Shown one piece after another: positions 16,771 through 24,324 of a stretch of 64,000 nucleotides of DNA. Made by a program: the position numbers and the translations under genes. The notes below the pieces were generated by a model that saw only the letters and a list, made by a program, of their open reading frames with translations, searched no databases and was not told the DNA's origin. Each line of letters begins with the position of its first letter. Position 1 is the first letter of the stretch. The stretch lies in assembly GCA_008501825.1 (NCBI GenBank), contig QQUA01000015.1:29864-93863 (forward strand). The letters run 5' to 3'. The stretch is from Planctomycetota bacterium (lineage in GTDB: Bacteria > Planctomycetota > UBA1135).

Positions 16771-17250
16771 TCATGGGGTCAGCCATTTCAAGGTGGACGC
16801 GGCGATGAGAACTCCCTTGTGGCGGCCACCGACCGGAGCGTGCAACAGACCTTCCTCGCTGCCCAGGCGCTGGCTGGCTTCGGCGAAATCCATATAACTG
16901 GTGATAATCCAGCCTTTTAGCTCCGCGGCATAGAGACCGACCAAGGCCCAGGCGTCCTCCCGGGATTCGCGATCTCCCTGGGTTTGGAATTCCAGGGAAT
17001 GGCTGGGTTCGAAGCCGACGTTGGCGAGCTCATGAAGGGCGGCTCGAGGAGCGGTGTTGGCCGGGCGGCAGCGCACCCGAATATCCCGAACGTCCAAATC
17101 GCGATCGGCCTCGCCGAAGGCGTGAATCGCTTCCAAGCCGGATTGTTGAATCGCGCCGGCCAAGGAGGAATGGCTTAAATCCAGCAGTAAGCCGTGGAAA
17201 CGACGGGAATCCAGGACCAAGTCGGTGAGAAGAGTAGCGACAATTTCCAC
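16771..17250 (-). CDS. Hypothetical protein
   Basis: The 159-residue product from a GTG start (MEIVATLLTDLVLDSRRFH) is soluble, with predicted mixed alpha/beta character and segments such as GLLLDLSHSSLAGAIQQSG and AWALVGLYAAELKGWIITS. I do not recognise a family. It is divergent from the alpha/beta hydrolase gene with only 32 bases between starts. Partial antisense frames exist on the other strand, but their products are less protein-like. The gap to the next minus-strand gene (16662-16770) contains a small GGAGGC/GCCTCC hairpin at 16699-16716. Confidence 0.55.
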   Translation of the reverse strand: MEIVATLLTDLVLDSRRFHGLLLDLSHSSLAGAIQQSGLEAIHAFGEADRDLDVRDIRVRCRPANTAPRAALHELANVGFEPSHSLEFQTQGDRESREDAWALVGLYAAELKGWIITSYMDFAEASQRLGSEEGLLHAPVGGRHKGVLIAASTLKWLTP

Positions 17251-17282
17251 GGGCGAGGAGAAACTATCAGATTCCAGCCGCC

Positions 17283-17945
17283 ATGACTCGCGACCTCCAA
17301 ACCCTTCCGCCCGAACACGTCAAAATCCAGGGACCGGCCGGCGTGCTGGGCGCCACCCTGGAACAGCCCGCCGCCGATCCCCTTGGCATGGTGCTGCATT
17401 TGCATCCCCATCCCATGCATGGCGGCAATCGCCGAAACAATGTCGTTCGTCATGGGGCTTTGGGCTCCCTTGCCGCCGGCTGTGTTGCCTTGCGAGTGGA
17501 TTTCCGCGGCGTTCCGGGCTCGGAGGGTCGGCATGACCACGGTTTTGGTGAGGTGGACGATGCCGAAGCCGCCGTGCAGTGGATGTTGCAACGCTTTCCC
17601 GACTTGCCGTTGTTCCTGTGGGGTTTTTCCTTCGGCTCTCGAGTCGGTTTGGAACTTTGTTTCCGGGGAGGCCTTCCGGTGGAAGGATATTTGGCGGTGG
17701 CCTGGCCTACCGCTTACTACACCTGGCCCGAGGGAAGCGGATGGCCGGATCGGATGAGTTTCTTAGCCGGCAGCGAAGACGATTTCGTGGACCGGACGTT
17801 GATGCAGCCGGCTTTGGACCACGGTGGTGAATTTGAGGTCGTAGACGGAGCCGACCACTTTTTCCGCGGTCAACTTCATTTGGTCCGGGAGTTCACCCGG
17901 AACAAGCTGCAAGCCTGGTTACCGGCTAAGCCGTCGCCGGAATAA
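17283..17945 (+). CDS. Alpha/beta hydrolase (COG2945-like)
   Basis: The 220-residue product has an oxyanion-type HPHPMHGG motif (~residue 40), a DFRGVPGSEG loop (~75), the nucleophile elbow WGFSFGSRV (Gly-x-Ser-x-Gly, Ser ~115), an acid-bearing strand LAGSEDDFV (~165) and a late His in GADHFFRGQ (~190). This set is typical of small serine hydrolases of the COG2945 type. There is no signal peptide, so it is cytoplasmic. The substrate is unknown. A hairpin with a long stem follows 13 bases after the stop. Confidence 0.8.
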   Translation: MTRDLQTLPPEHVKIQGPAGVLGATLEQPAADPLGMVLHLHPHPMHGGNRRNNVVRHGALGSLAAGCVALRVDFRGVPGSEGRHDHGFGEVDDAEAAVQWMLQRFPDLPLFLWGFSFGSRVGLELCFRGGLPVEGYLAVAWPTAYYTWPEGSGWPDRMSFLAGSEDDFVDRTLMQPALDHGGEFEVVDGADHFFRGQLHLVREFTRNKLQAWLPAKPSPE

Positions 17946-17958
17946 GGCAAAAAAAAGA

Positions 17959-17995
17959 GGTCCGGCAGCTTCCTCTCGAGGAAGTTCACCGGACC
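17959..17995. terminator. Two-part hairpin downstream of the hydrolase gene
   Basis: Outer stem GGTCCGG (17959-17965) with CCGGACC (17989-17995); inner stem TTCCTC (17970-17975) with GAGGAA (17978-17983). A run of eight A lies immediately upstream, so the U-tract expected of an intrinsic terminator sits on the minus strand. On the plus strand only a looser T-rich stretch follows. Possibly bidirectional. Confidence 0.45.
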
Positions 17996-18029
17996 ATCCC
18001 CCTGTTCTGGTTTTTGGGAAGGTTACCGG

Positions 18030-18043
18030 GGTTGCCGGCAACC
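18030..18043. repeat. Perfect 14-bp palindrome GGTTGCCGGCAACC
   Basis: The sequence is its own reverse complement and is followed by AGTTTTCT. It lies between the hydrolase and thioesterase genes, 152 bases before the next start. It could be a small terminator (effective loop CCGG) or a regulator site. Confidence 0.4.
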
Positions 18044-18194
18044 AGTTTTCTAGGTTCGCTTTCGGGAAGAGCTTCCTTTGGGCGAACATTGGCTTAGGTG
18101 CAATCCATGTGCCAAACGGTGGAAATTTTTCGTCGGGTGAAATGTTGCGTTTTCGCACAAGAGCCGTGCGGGCCGCCACTCCACAATAGGAGCT

Positions 18195-18590
18195 ATGACC
18201 CGCAAAGATCACAACCCGGCCATTCGCACCATTTTGATGCCGAAGGACACCAACGCAGCCGGGACGATTTTCGGTGGCGTCATTCTTTCCTACATCGACT
18301 TGGCTGCGGTCGTGGAAGCGAACTGCGTCAATCCGAACCGCCGCTATGTCACCGTGGCTATGGATAAGATCGTATTTCACGAACCGGTTTACGTCGGTGA
18401 TTTGGTTTCTTTCTATACCTCGTTGGTTCGGGTGGGACGCACTTCAGTGACGGTCCGGGTGGACGTGATCGCTTCCAGGCGCCAGGAACCGGACATTGAA
18501 GTTCAGGTCACCGAAGCGGAAGTGGTTTACGTTGCAGTGGACGAAAGTCGCAGGCCGATTCCAGTCATGGATCAAGATGCCAATAACTAA
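18195..18590 (+). CDS. Hot-dog fold acyl-CoA thioesterase (YciA-like)
   Basis: The 131-residue product has the acyl-CoA hydrolase signature: a start with RTILMPKDTNAAGTIFGG, then SYIDLAAVVEANCV (the hot-dog helix with the active-site Asp), and VAMDKIVFHEPVYVGDLV. Length and order fit single-domain YciA-type thioesterases, which hydrolyse short to medium acyl-CoAs in the cytoplasm. It is a monocistronic plus-strand gene with a ~225-bp leader to the next gene. Confidence 0.85.
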   Translation: MTRKDHNPAIRTILMPKDTNAAGTIFGGVILSYIDLAAVVEANCVNPNRRYVTVAMDKIVFHEPVYVGDLVSFYTSLVRVGRTSVTVRVDVIASRRQEPDIEVQVTEAEVVYVAVDESRRPIPVMDQDANN

Positions 18591-18654
18591 GGTAATTTTT
18601 GGGCAAAAAAATTCCTTGCCGCTACGGAAATATAAGTTTAGACAAAAACAAGAC

Positions 18655-18683
18655 TTGCCGTCTTTGGGCTGAAAGTCTATTCA
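18655..18683 (+). promoter_or_regulatory. Possible sigma-70-type promoter of the Cj0069-like gene
   Basis: TTGCCG, a 17-base spacer and TATTCA lie about 135 bases before the ATG at 18818. The spacing is right but each box matches consensus only partly. The leader between them and the gene contains a GCGGAAT/ATTCCGC stem-loop (18739-18745 with 18758-18764). Confidence 0.25.
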
Positions 18684-18817
18684 AATTTGGTGCCAAGTCG
18701 GCTTTTCGCCTTCGATTGGCCCGCAAGCGCTCTCTTTCGCGGAATGGTTGTCGCCGCATTCCGCTCAAAATCCTCTGACCCTCGATTCGCCTCTTGCCAG
18801 GCAGGGAAGGCCGCTTG

Positions 18818-19900
18818 ATGAAGCAGCACGTTGTTTTCTTTGAAGTCCGTGGAGGTTCCGACAAAGGACCTGATGGCTACCGTCCGGATACTTGGCCCAT
18901 GGTGAGGGCGTTAGAGGCATTAGGCTGGACCGCGGAAGTCGTTTTTTATTCCGATGAAGATCGGCCGAAGATCTTGGAAGAAGTGAAAGCCAAAGCCGAT
19001 GCTTACGTCAGCCGGATCAATCCCGGCAATATCCCGGGAGGGGAGGCCATGTATTTCGATATGTTGCGAGAACTGTGTGAAGCAGGAGTGTTGGGTTTGC
19101 CCCATCCCGACGCCATGATCGGTTACGGCGCCAAGGATTCGTTGTGCAAACTGACCGATACCGGATTGGTGCCGAAAGACACAGTGGCCTATTACACCGT
19201 GGAAGAATTGGAAACCCAGTTTCCGAAGCTGGTCCGCAACAGCGTCCGGGTGCTGAAACAAAACCGCGGTTCCACCGGCGAAGGCATTTGGCGAGTGGAG
19301 GTCGTGGATGAACGGGAGTTCCCGGCAGGGGAGGCTTTGCCTTTGGATGCCAAGTTGAAGTGCACCGAAGCCAAGGACAACCACGTCGAGTATTTGGAAT
19401 TAGGCGAGTTCATGAAGTTTTGCCATCGGTACTTAGGTGGCGAGCACGGCATGATCGTGGATATGCCTTTCCTTCCCAGAATCAAAGAGGGGGAAATTCG
19501 GATTCTTCTGGTCGGCGCCAAACCGATTTTCGTGGTACACAAAAAGCCTGCGGAAGGGGCGGACGCTTTTTCCGCGACCTTGTTCTCGGGGGCTCGTTAC
19601 ACCTATGACCCGCCGGAACAATGGGCCAAATTGGTGAACGGCTTGGACGCCCAATTGGAGCTAATCACCAAGCGGCTTGGCGGTTTCGATTTGCCGTTGA
19701 TTTGGACTTGTGATTTCATCCTGGATTGGGATGAAAACAAGGAAGACGTTTACATCCTTGGCGAAATCAATTGCTCGTGCGTCGGCTTTACCAGCCACTT
19801 GGAATCGGGAATCCAAGAGGCGGTGGCCGAAGAAATCATCCGCCAAGTCAAAAAGAACCAGGCTTCCAGTTCGGCTCAGACCGAGGAAGAGCTGGTCTAA
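18818..19900 (+). CDS. Cj0069-family ATP-grasp-like protein
   Basis: The product is 360 residues from the ATG at 18818 (MKQHVVFFEVRGGSDKGPDG). This start has GGAAGG seven bases upstream, while an in-frame TTG eight codons earlier does not. The middle carries an ATP-grasp-type nucleotide segment (SVRVLKQNRGSTGEGIWRV, ~residue 145). Acidic late motifs (WTCDFILDWDEN and LGEINCSCVGFTSH) look like the Mg-ATP site and end of the fold. It resembles the Campylobacter Cj0069 family, whose reaction is not established; an ATP-dependent ligase acting on a carboxylate is a fair inference. A strong terminator follows, so the gene stands alone. Confidence 0.7.
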   Translation: MKQHVVFFEVRGGSDKGPDGYRPDTWPMVRALEALGWTAEVVFYSDEDRPKILEEVKAKADAYVSRINPGNIPGGEAMYFDMLRELCEAGVLGLPHPDAMIGYGAKDSLCKLTDTGLVPKDTVAYYTVEELETQFPKLVRNSVRVLKQNRGSTGEGIWRVEVVDEREFPAGEALPLDAKLKCTEAKDNHVEYLELGEFMKFCHRYLGGEHGMIVDMPFLPRIKEGEIRILLVGAKPIFVVHKKPAEGADAFSATLFSGARYTYDPPEQWAKLVNGLDAQLELITKRLGGFDLPLIWTCDFILDWDENKEDVYILGEINCSCVGFTSHLESGIQEAVAEEIIRQVKKNQASSSAQTEEELV

Positions 19901-19922
19901 ACGACCGCAGTCGAGGAGTTCC

Positions 19923-19952
19923 AACGGAAGCCGGTTATTGCCGGCTTCCGTT
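19923..19952 (+). terminator. Intrinsic terminator after the Cj0069-like gene
   Basis: Perfect 12-bp stem AACGGAAGCCGG (19923-19934) with CCGGCTTCCGTT (19941-19952), six-base loop, followed by GTTCGTTGCTCT. It begins 22 bases after the stop codon. Confidence 0.75.
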
Positions 19953-20044
19953 GTTCGTTGCTCTGTGGGCTCCGCCCAAAAGTCGTCGGAAGTAATGGAG
20001 GCCGGCTTCGGTTGGGCAATAAGTCCGGAGTAGTGAAGCAGTGT

Positions 20045-20833
20045 TTAGTCTAATTCTCTTAGGGAAATTTCACCCTGGATTTGTATATCCAATTCTCCTC
20101 CTGATGTTGCCTCACTTGGGGCCCTTGAATTTGCGTAGAGCGAAATTCCAGTGGTCACTTTTTGTTCTCTTTTCCACTCTTCCAAGCCTCGCGCGTAGCC
20201 GGCATCTGGAGAATCGTAGGGTTTTGTAAATCCGATCCCTTCGCCGTCAATCTCGGTTGTGATCGACATGCCGATTCCTGCCCACGACCACCTTAGATTT
20301 AAGGTAATGGTAACTTCAATACTATCGCTTGTTCCTGTAGACATGTCCTCAATGACCAAAAGATGTGATGTGGTGGTTGACATGTACTCCATCCCAGCCG
20401 TAACGGTTGAACCGGCAGTCCCTTTCGGCTTCTCCACTGTCGCGGAGCCGAAGAATTTCATCGATTCTTCAACCTCGGACGTCCGATTTCCTCGGTATTC
20501 CCACTCTTCTTTGTAATAGGCGCCAAGATCCACACACGTTTTGGCTATGTGATTTCCCCAGGAGTCATCGACTGCGGATCCCTTCGCCTCAGCTTTATAA
20601 TAAAGAGCCAGTACGTAACCTTCCATTTTCCCACTCCCAAATAGAAGGCCATTTACATTCTGAACGCAGGGCTTCGGCCTTCCATCAATTGGTTGAAGGA
20701 TGGTCACTCGATGCCAAGATCCATTATTATGAACAGTAATGGGATCGTTCTCAGACTGACCTGAAGCCTTACCGGCCATTCCAATCAATCCCAAAAACAA
20801 GCAGAGGATCTTTTTCTTAGAGCTTTGGTGCAT
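20045..20833 (-). CDS. Secreted protein of unknown family, paralog of the gene at 23112
   Basis: The 262-residue product has a clear signal peptide (MHQSSKKKILCLFLGLIGMAGKASGQ). The mature part is beta-rich, with SWHRVT near residue 40, EEWEYRGNR near 110, EESMKFFGS and MEYMSTTTS near 150. The same landmarks occur in the same order in the product of the gene at 23112-23918, so the two are diverged paralogs. The C-terminal ~80 residues differ. I recognise no domain. It is the last of three minus-strand genes in a low-GC segment and is probably co-transcribed with the 737-residue protein upstream (44-base gap). Confidence 0.75.
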   Translation of the reverse strand: MHQSSKKKILCLFLGLIGMAGKASGQSENDPITVHNNGSWHRVTILQPIDGRPKPCVQNVNGLLFGSGKMEGYVLALYYKAEAKGSAVDDSWGNHIAKTCVDLGAYYKEEWEYRGNRTSEVEESMKFFGSATVEKPKGTAGSTVTAGMEYMSTTTSHLLVIEDMSTGTSDSIEVTITLNLRWSWAGIGMSITTEIDGEGIGFTKPYDSPDAGYARGLEEWKREQKVTTGISLYANSRAPSEATSGGELDIQIQGEISLRELD

Positions 20834-20877
20834 TACTTTGTCTCTTAGTGTGCACGTTTTTGATTTCTACGGGTTTG

Positions 20878-23091
20878 TTAATTCAACGTCAGCGCAACTC
20901 CTTCCATAGATTGGAAACCGACGCCGATCTCCTGAGAAGGGTTTTGTCTGAGAATAAGGGTGGTGTTTGGGAGAACACCGGTGAGTTCAAATGTACCTCC
21001 TGGTCCGATCGGAACAGAGTATTGAAAACCTTTGGATCGGTCTCCCGGTCCCACTCCTTTGATGCCAAAGAAGAGAAGTTTTCTTTTGGGTGGCAGGCCA
21101 TCATCTCCTGCGACAATTCCTCTTATAGAAACAGATTCGTCCAGCGGAATGCGAATGACGGATTCTTGGTCGGCCGTTAATGACGAACGAGCTATGCCAG
21201 TCCAGCCTCCTGGTTTGAGAGGCTTGACCAAGAACCAGAAGTCACCAGTTGACAATCTTCGGTCTGGAGTATAAAGATTCGATTCCGCTTGCTGAATCAG
21301 GTACAGATCTTGTGTTTTCTGAGTGTGATCAGAAGCCGGAAACACTTGGCAGAGCAATTTCTCGGGTTGTTCTCCTTTCAAATCCAGTTGAAATTGCGGG
21401 CGTACTTTTTTTAGAACCCGAACTTCAATGACCCTACGCTCGGAAGCGTCTAACTGAAACTTTTGAGTGCCGTCATCAACTAAATGGCACGAGTACTCGT
21501 CTTTAACTCGCCAATTCCTCGTAGTAGAGGAGAGCAGATAGCTTCCTGGCCTTAAGCCGTGAAATGATAGGCCTTGTTGTTCAATGGGAAAATCCACGTA
21601 GAAATACATGCGCGCATCTCTGTCAAATTCTCCCCGCTCTTTGACTAAGGTGTGGAGGGATGGGTGATTTTCTAAATGAAAGATATCTTTGGGGTCGTAA
21701 TCCACGCCGGAATCGTCTCGGAATCGAATTTTCAGCTCCATGCTTGCATTCCCATTAACGAATACATTACCGAGATCCAGTAGCTCATTGGCGTCAAAGT
21801 GAAAGGCTTTGCTGGCGAACCAATGGCGATTGGTTTGGTCTACCCAATGGGCGCAAAGAGTTTTTTCCCCTGGTCGAATTTCTTCTGCCCAAAAACTTCC
21901 GTACCGGTCCACGGTTTCCCGCCACTCAGTAGAAGAGCTCCACAAAGATTGTCCTGTTGACGTGGACTGGAGATCTTCGTGGAACAGAACCACTTCAGCA
22001 GGCAGGACCCACTCTCCTCCTGCCGGTGGGACGAGGGTGCCCTTGATGCCGTTTCTTCCGAGCATGCTGGCTTTCAATGATGTCAATTGCCCAGGCATCA
22101 AGGTAAATACTCCGGATAAGTGCTTTGGAATGCCATGTTGTACTCGGAAACCTCCCTCGATTCCTTCCACCTCCTGTTGTTCAAAGGGAGGTTCAAAGGT
22201 GATTACATCAGCAAGTGAACGTGGGAAAGCTGCCCATCGAAATTCCTGATTGCCTGGAAGATGCAGCCACAAGGCAACTCCATTTTCATTGGTTTGTCTC
22301 ACCCAAGGAAATGGGATGGCTGGGGCAGCTAGGTCTTCTGGGAAAAGATCATTCCAAGAGCTTTGATCTCTGAGATGAGAGAAAGGGGCTTGGCGAAGGA
22401 GTTGGGTTACCATTTCCTGGTTGGCTCCCTCGATATTCGCGAAGAAACTGGAGAGTTGATGGTGATCTCTCAATTGTTTCAGGCGCCCTCCCTGTGGATT
22501 GGCGAGAAGATCGACCAATCGCTCAAGACTCTCTTCGCGACCTCCCAGAGGTATGGCTACCAACGTGACTCCAGTAGCTTGGACTGATTCTCCTTCAGAC
22601 TCTAGAGTTATGGATAATGAGGCGCTAGGGTACAAGGAAAAGACATGCTTACCCTGAGAGGAAGGGAGATAGTGGAGATCTGCTTGGATACCAAAGTGTC
22701 CAGGTTCAGTGATTTCAACAATCGTCTCCTTGGACGTCGGCAGGCGGATTTCTCCGTTCTCGTTGGTAATAAGCGTTCCCCAAGTCGCGTTTTTTTTGTC
22801 GAGATAGCGGACGATGGCCCCTGACAGTGGAAATTGAGTAGCCTGATTCAAGACCTGGATAGTGTTGCTCTTTTCTGGATATAGGAGAACCTTTCTCCTT
22901 CCAGCCGTATCTTTACCTGAATTCGATGCAAAATCAGAATTAAAGAGTGAGTCGCCTTGTCTGGCGTCTATTTCTTCTTTGCTGCTAGATCCTAAAGAGT
23001 CTCCGAATTTCCAGACAATCCCCAGGCTAGCAAAGGCGATCACCAAAAAGGCCAAGGCGGTGACTCTGATTCGGTTGTTCGCGTTGCTCAT
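20878..23091 (-). CDS. Membrane-anchored protein with carboxypeptidase-regulatory-like (Ig-type) domains
   Basis: The 737-residue product begins with a short basic tail and one transmembrane segment (VTALAFLVIAFASLGIVW, residues ~9-26), then a Ser/Asp/Gly-rich linker. It has beta-sandwich repeats, the first being SNTIQVLNQATQFPLSGAIV with ITNENGEIRLPT, typical of carboxypeptidase regulatory-like/transthyretin-type domains. A similar domain appears near the end (ESVSIRGIVAGDDGLPPK). No catalytic motif is visible. It is therefore anchored in the inner membrane with a large extracytoplasmic part. It sits between two paralogous secreted proteins, with gaps of 44 and 20 bases, so the three likely work together. 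Base composition is lower in GC than the flanks. Confidence 0.75.
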   Translation of the reverse strand: MSNANNRIRVTALAFLVIAFASLGIVWKFGDSLGSSSKEEIDARQGDSLFNSDFASNSGKDTAGRRKVLLYPEKSNTIQVLNQATQFPLSGAIVRYLDKKNATWGTLITNENGEIRLPTSKETIVEITEPGHFGIQADLHYLPSSQGKHVFSLYPSASLSITLESEGESVQATGVTLVAIPLGGREESLERLVDLLANPQGGRLKQLRDHHQLSSFFANIEGANQEMVTQLLRQAPFSHLRDQSSWNDLFPEDLAAPAIPFPWVRQTNENGVALWLHLPGNQEFRWAAFPRSLADVITFEPPFEQQEVEGIEGGFRVQHGIPKHLSGVFTLMPGQLTSLKASMLGRNGIKGTLVPPAGGEWVLPAEVVLFHEDLQSTSTGQSLWSSSTEWRETVDRYGSFWAEEIRPGEKTLCAHWVDQTNRHWFASKAFHFDANELLDLGNVFVNGNASMELKIRFRDDSGVDYDPKDIFHLENHPSLHTLVKERGEFDRDARMYFYVDFPIEQQGLSFHGLRPGSYLLSSTTRNWRVKDEYSCHLVDDGTQKFQLDASERRVIEVRVLKKVRPQFQLDLKGEQPEKLLCQVFPASDHTQKTQDLYLIQQAESNLYTPDRRLSTGDFWFLVKPLKPGGWTGIARSSLTADQESVIRIPLDESVSIRGIVAGDDGLPPKRKLLFFGIKGVGPGDRSKGFQYSVPIGPGGTFELTGVLPNTTLILRQNPSQEIGVGFQSMEGVALTLN

Positions 23092-23111
23092 AGCAATGAT
23101 CGTTTTACACC

Positions 23112-23918
23112 CTAGTTGTTTGGTTGATCAATTTCGAGCAAATTGGCATATCCTGACATTTGCCATAAGCCGGTTCCGGTTGCTTTTGCATTAACAGATC
23201 CGCTGCCTTCAACCACCATTCTGCCGCTGGCTTTGGCCGAGAATTCCCAGGTCCACACTGGTTCATTTCCGTAGCCAGTCCAGTACTCCGCAGTGCTTTC
23301 CTCTTGAGTCTGCTCGTATTCGGAGCCGCCAGAGAACTGCGTAGTGAAGCTTCCTCCTCCCCACAAAACCCAGGTTATGGTCCATGTTCCGGTTGGATGG
23401 TCTTTGGTCGATATGGCTGCCGTGGCAAGAGTGAATCGCGAACCTCCCGAGGGATTTTTCTGAATGGTAGTCGATTCGTACTCAAGCACGGGAATCAATC
23501 CAATTTCAGCAAATCCTTTTGGCACTCCCATTTTCTGTTTTCCGGAAAACCGCACCGACTCCTCTTGTTCAGGCATGCGTTGGCCTCTGTATTCCCATGT
23601 TTCGGAAATAAAGTATCGGTCCACATTACAAACGCACCCGAGTTTGGCTCCATCGCTGGTTCCGTACCAGTGCGCGGAATGTTCCGTGCCAAAGTTCACG
23701 AAGTACGAGCCACATGTAATGATACCGGTTGTATAGCTAGTTCCAAATGAGTCAGTCTCACCGCAATGGTCGTACTTGTTCCCGAGTGGGGTGAGAGAGG
23801 TAATTCGATGCCAAATTCCCCCTCCACCATCAGGTGGATTGAACGTCTGGGACCAACCTAGTGAGGAAAACGCCGCGGACCAGAACAAAACACATAAAAA
23901 ACGAGAATGCAAACTCAT
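23112..23918 (-). CDS. Secreted protein of unknown family, paralog of the gene at 20045
   Basis: The 268-residue product has a signal peptide (MSLHSRFLCVLFWSAAFSSLGWSQ). The mature part contains IWHRITSLTP, several Cys residues (including CVC at ~107), then ETWEYRGQR, EESVRFSGK and LEYESTT. The same ladder of motifs occurs in the product at 20045-20833. The Cys-rich stretch here is only partly kept in the paralog. It is Gly/Ser/Thr/Trp-rich and beta-like with no recognised domain. It is the first gene of the three-gene minus-strand set. Its ~400-bp upstream region is AT-rich and holds the likely promoter. Confidence 0.75.
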   Translation of the reverse strand: MSLHSRFLCVLFWSAAFSSLGWSQTFNPPDGGGGIWHRITSLTPLGNKYDHCGETDSFGTSYTTGIITCGSYFVNFGTEHSAHWYGTSDGAKLGCVCNVDRYFISETWEYRGQRMPEQEESVRFSGKQKMGVPKGFAEIGLIPVLEYESTTIQKNPSGGSRFTLATAAISTKDHPTGTWTITWVLWGGGSFTTQFSGGSEYEQTQEESTAEYWTGYGNEPVWTWEFSAKASGRMVVEGSGSVNAKATGTGLWQMSGYANLLEIDQPNN

Positions 23919-24324
23919 GGGATTACTCCAAGGTCTACGAGATGAGGGGAAGCGAACAGAGGGAAACGGTAGAGCCTACCATCTCCCGAAGCACTTCTCT
24001 TTTAATAGATTTATGGCTTGAGGGCAATTAATTTTCGTTTCCATCTTTTTCTCCATGGTGGTTTCTGTGTGCCGCCGTTTAATTTCCAAAAACGAGGCAA
24101 ATCAATTGTGTTGTATTTTCTAAGCATATTGAAGAAAGGGAGAAGTACTTTTGCGGCTTCTTAGGGCCGGTTTTGCGAATTCGTAATTTTTCCCGGTGAA
24201 CCGCGCATGTCAGAAGGCCCTCTTCACGGGAGGGCGGATCTTGTTTTGCCGCGGAGCAGAAGACGAACGGGTTGATGCCAATTATCCAAATGGCGCCAGA
24301 TTGCGCGGCAATGGAAGCTTCCGT
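23919..24324. other. Intergenic region, AT-rich, no gene seen
   Basis: About 400 bases lie between the secreted trio (transcribed leftwards from here) and the end of the GH51 gene. No frame gives a convincing product. It contains AT-rich stretches around 24000-24170 and a small GGTAG/CTACC inverted repeat near 23969-23981. The likely content is the promoter of the trio plus the 3' flank of the GH51 gene. Confidence 0.5.
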
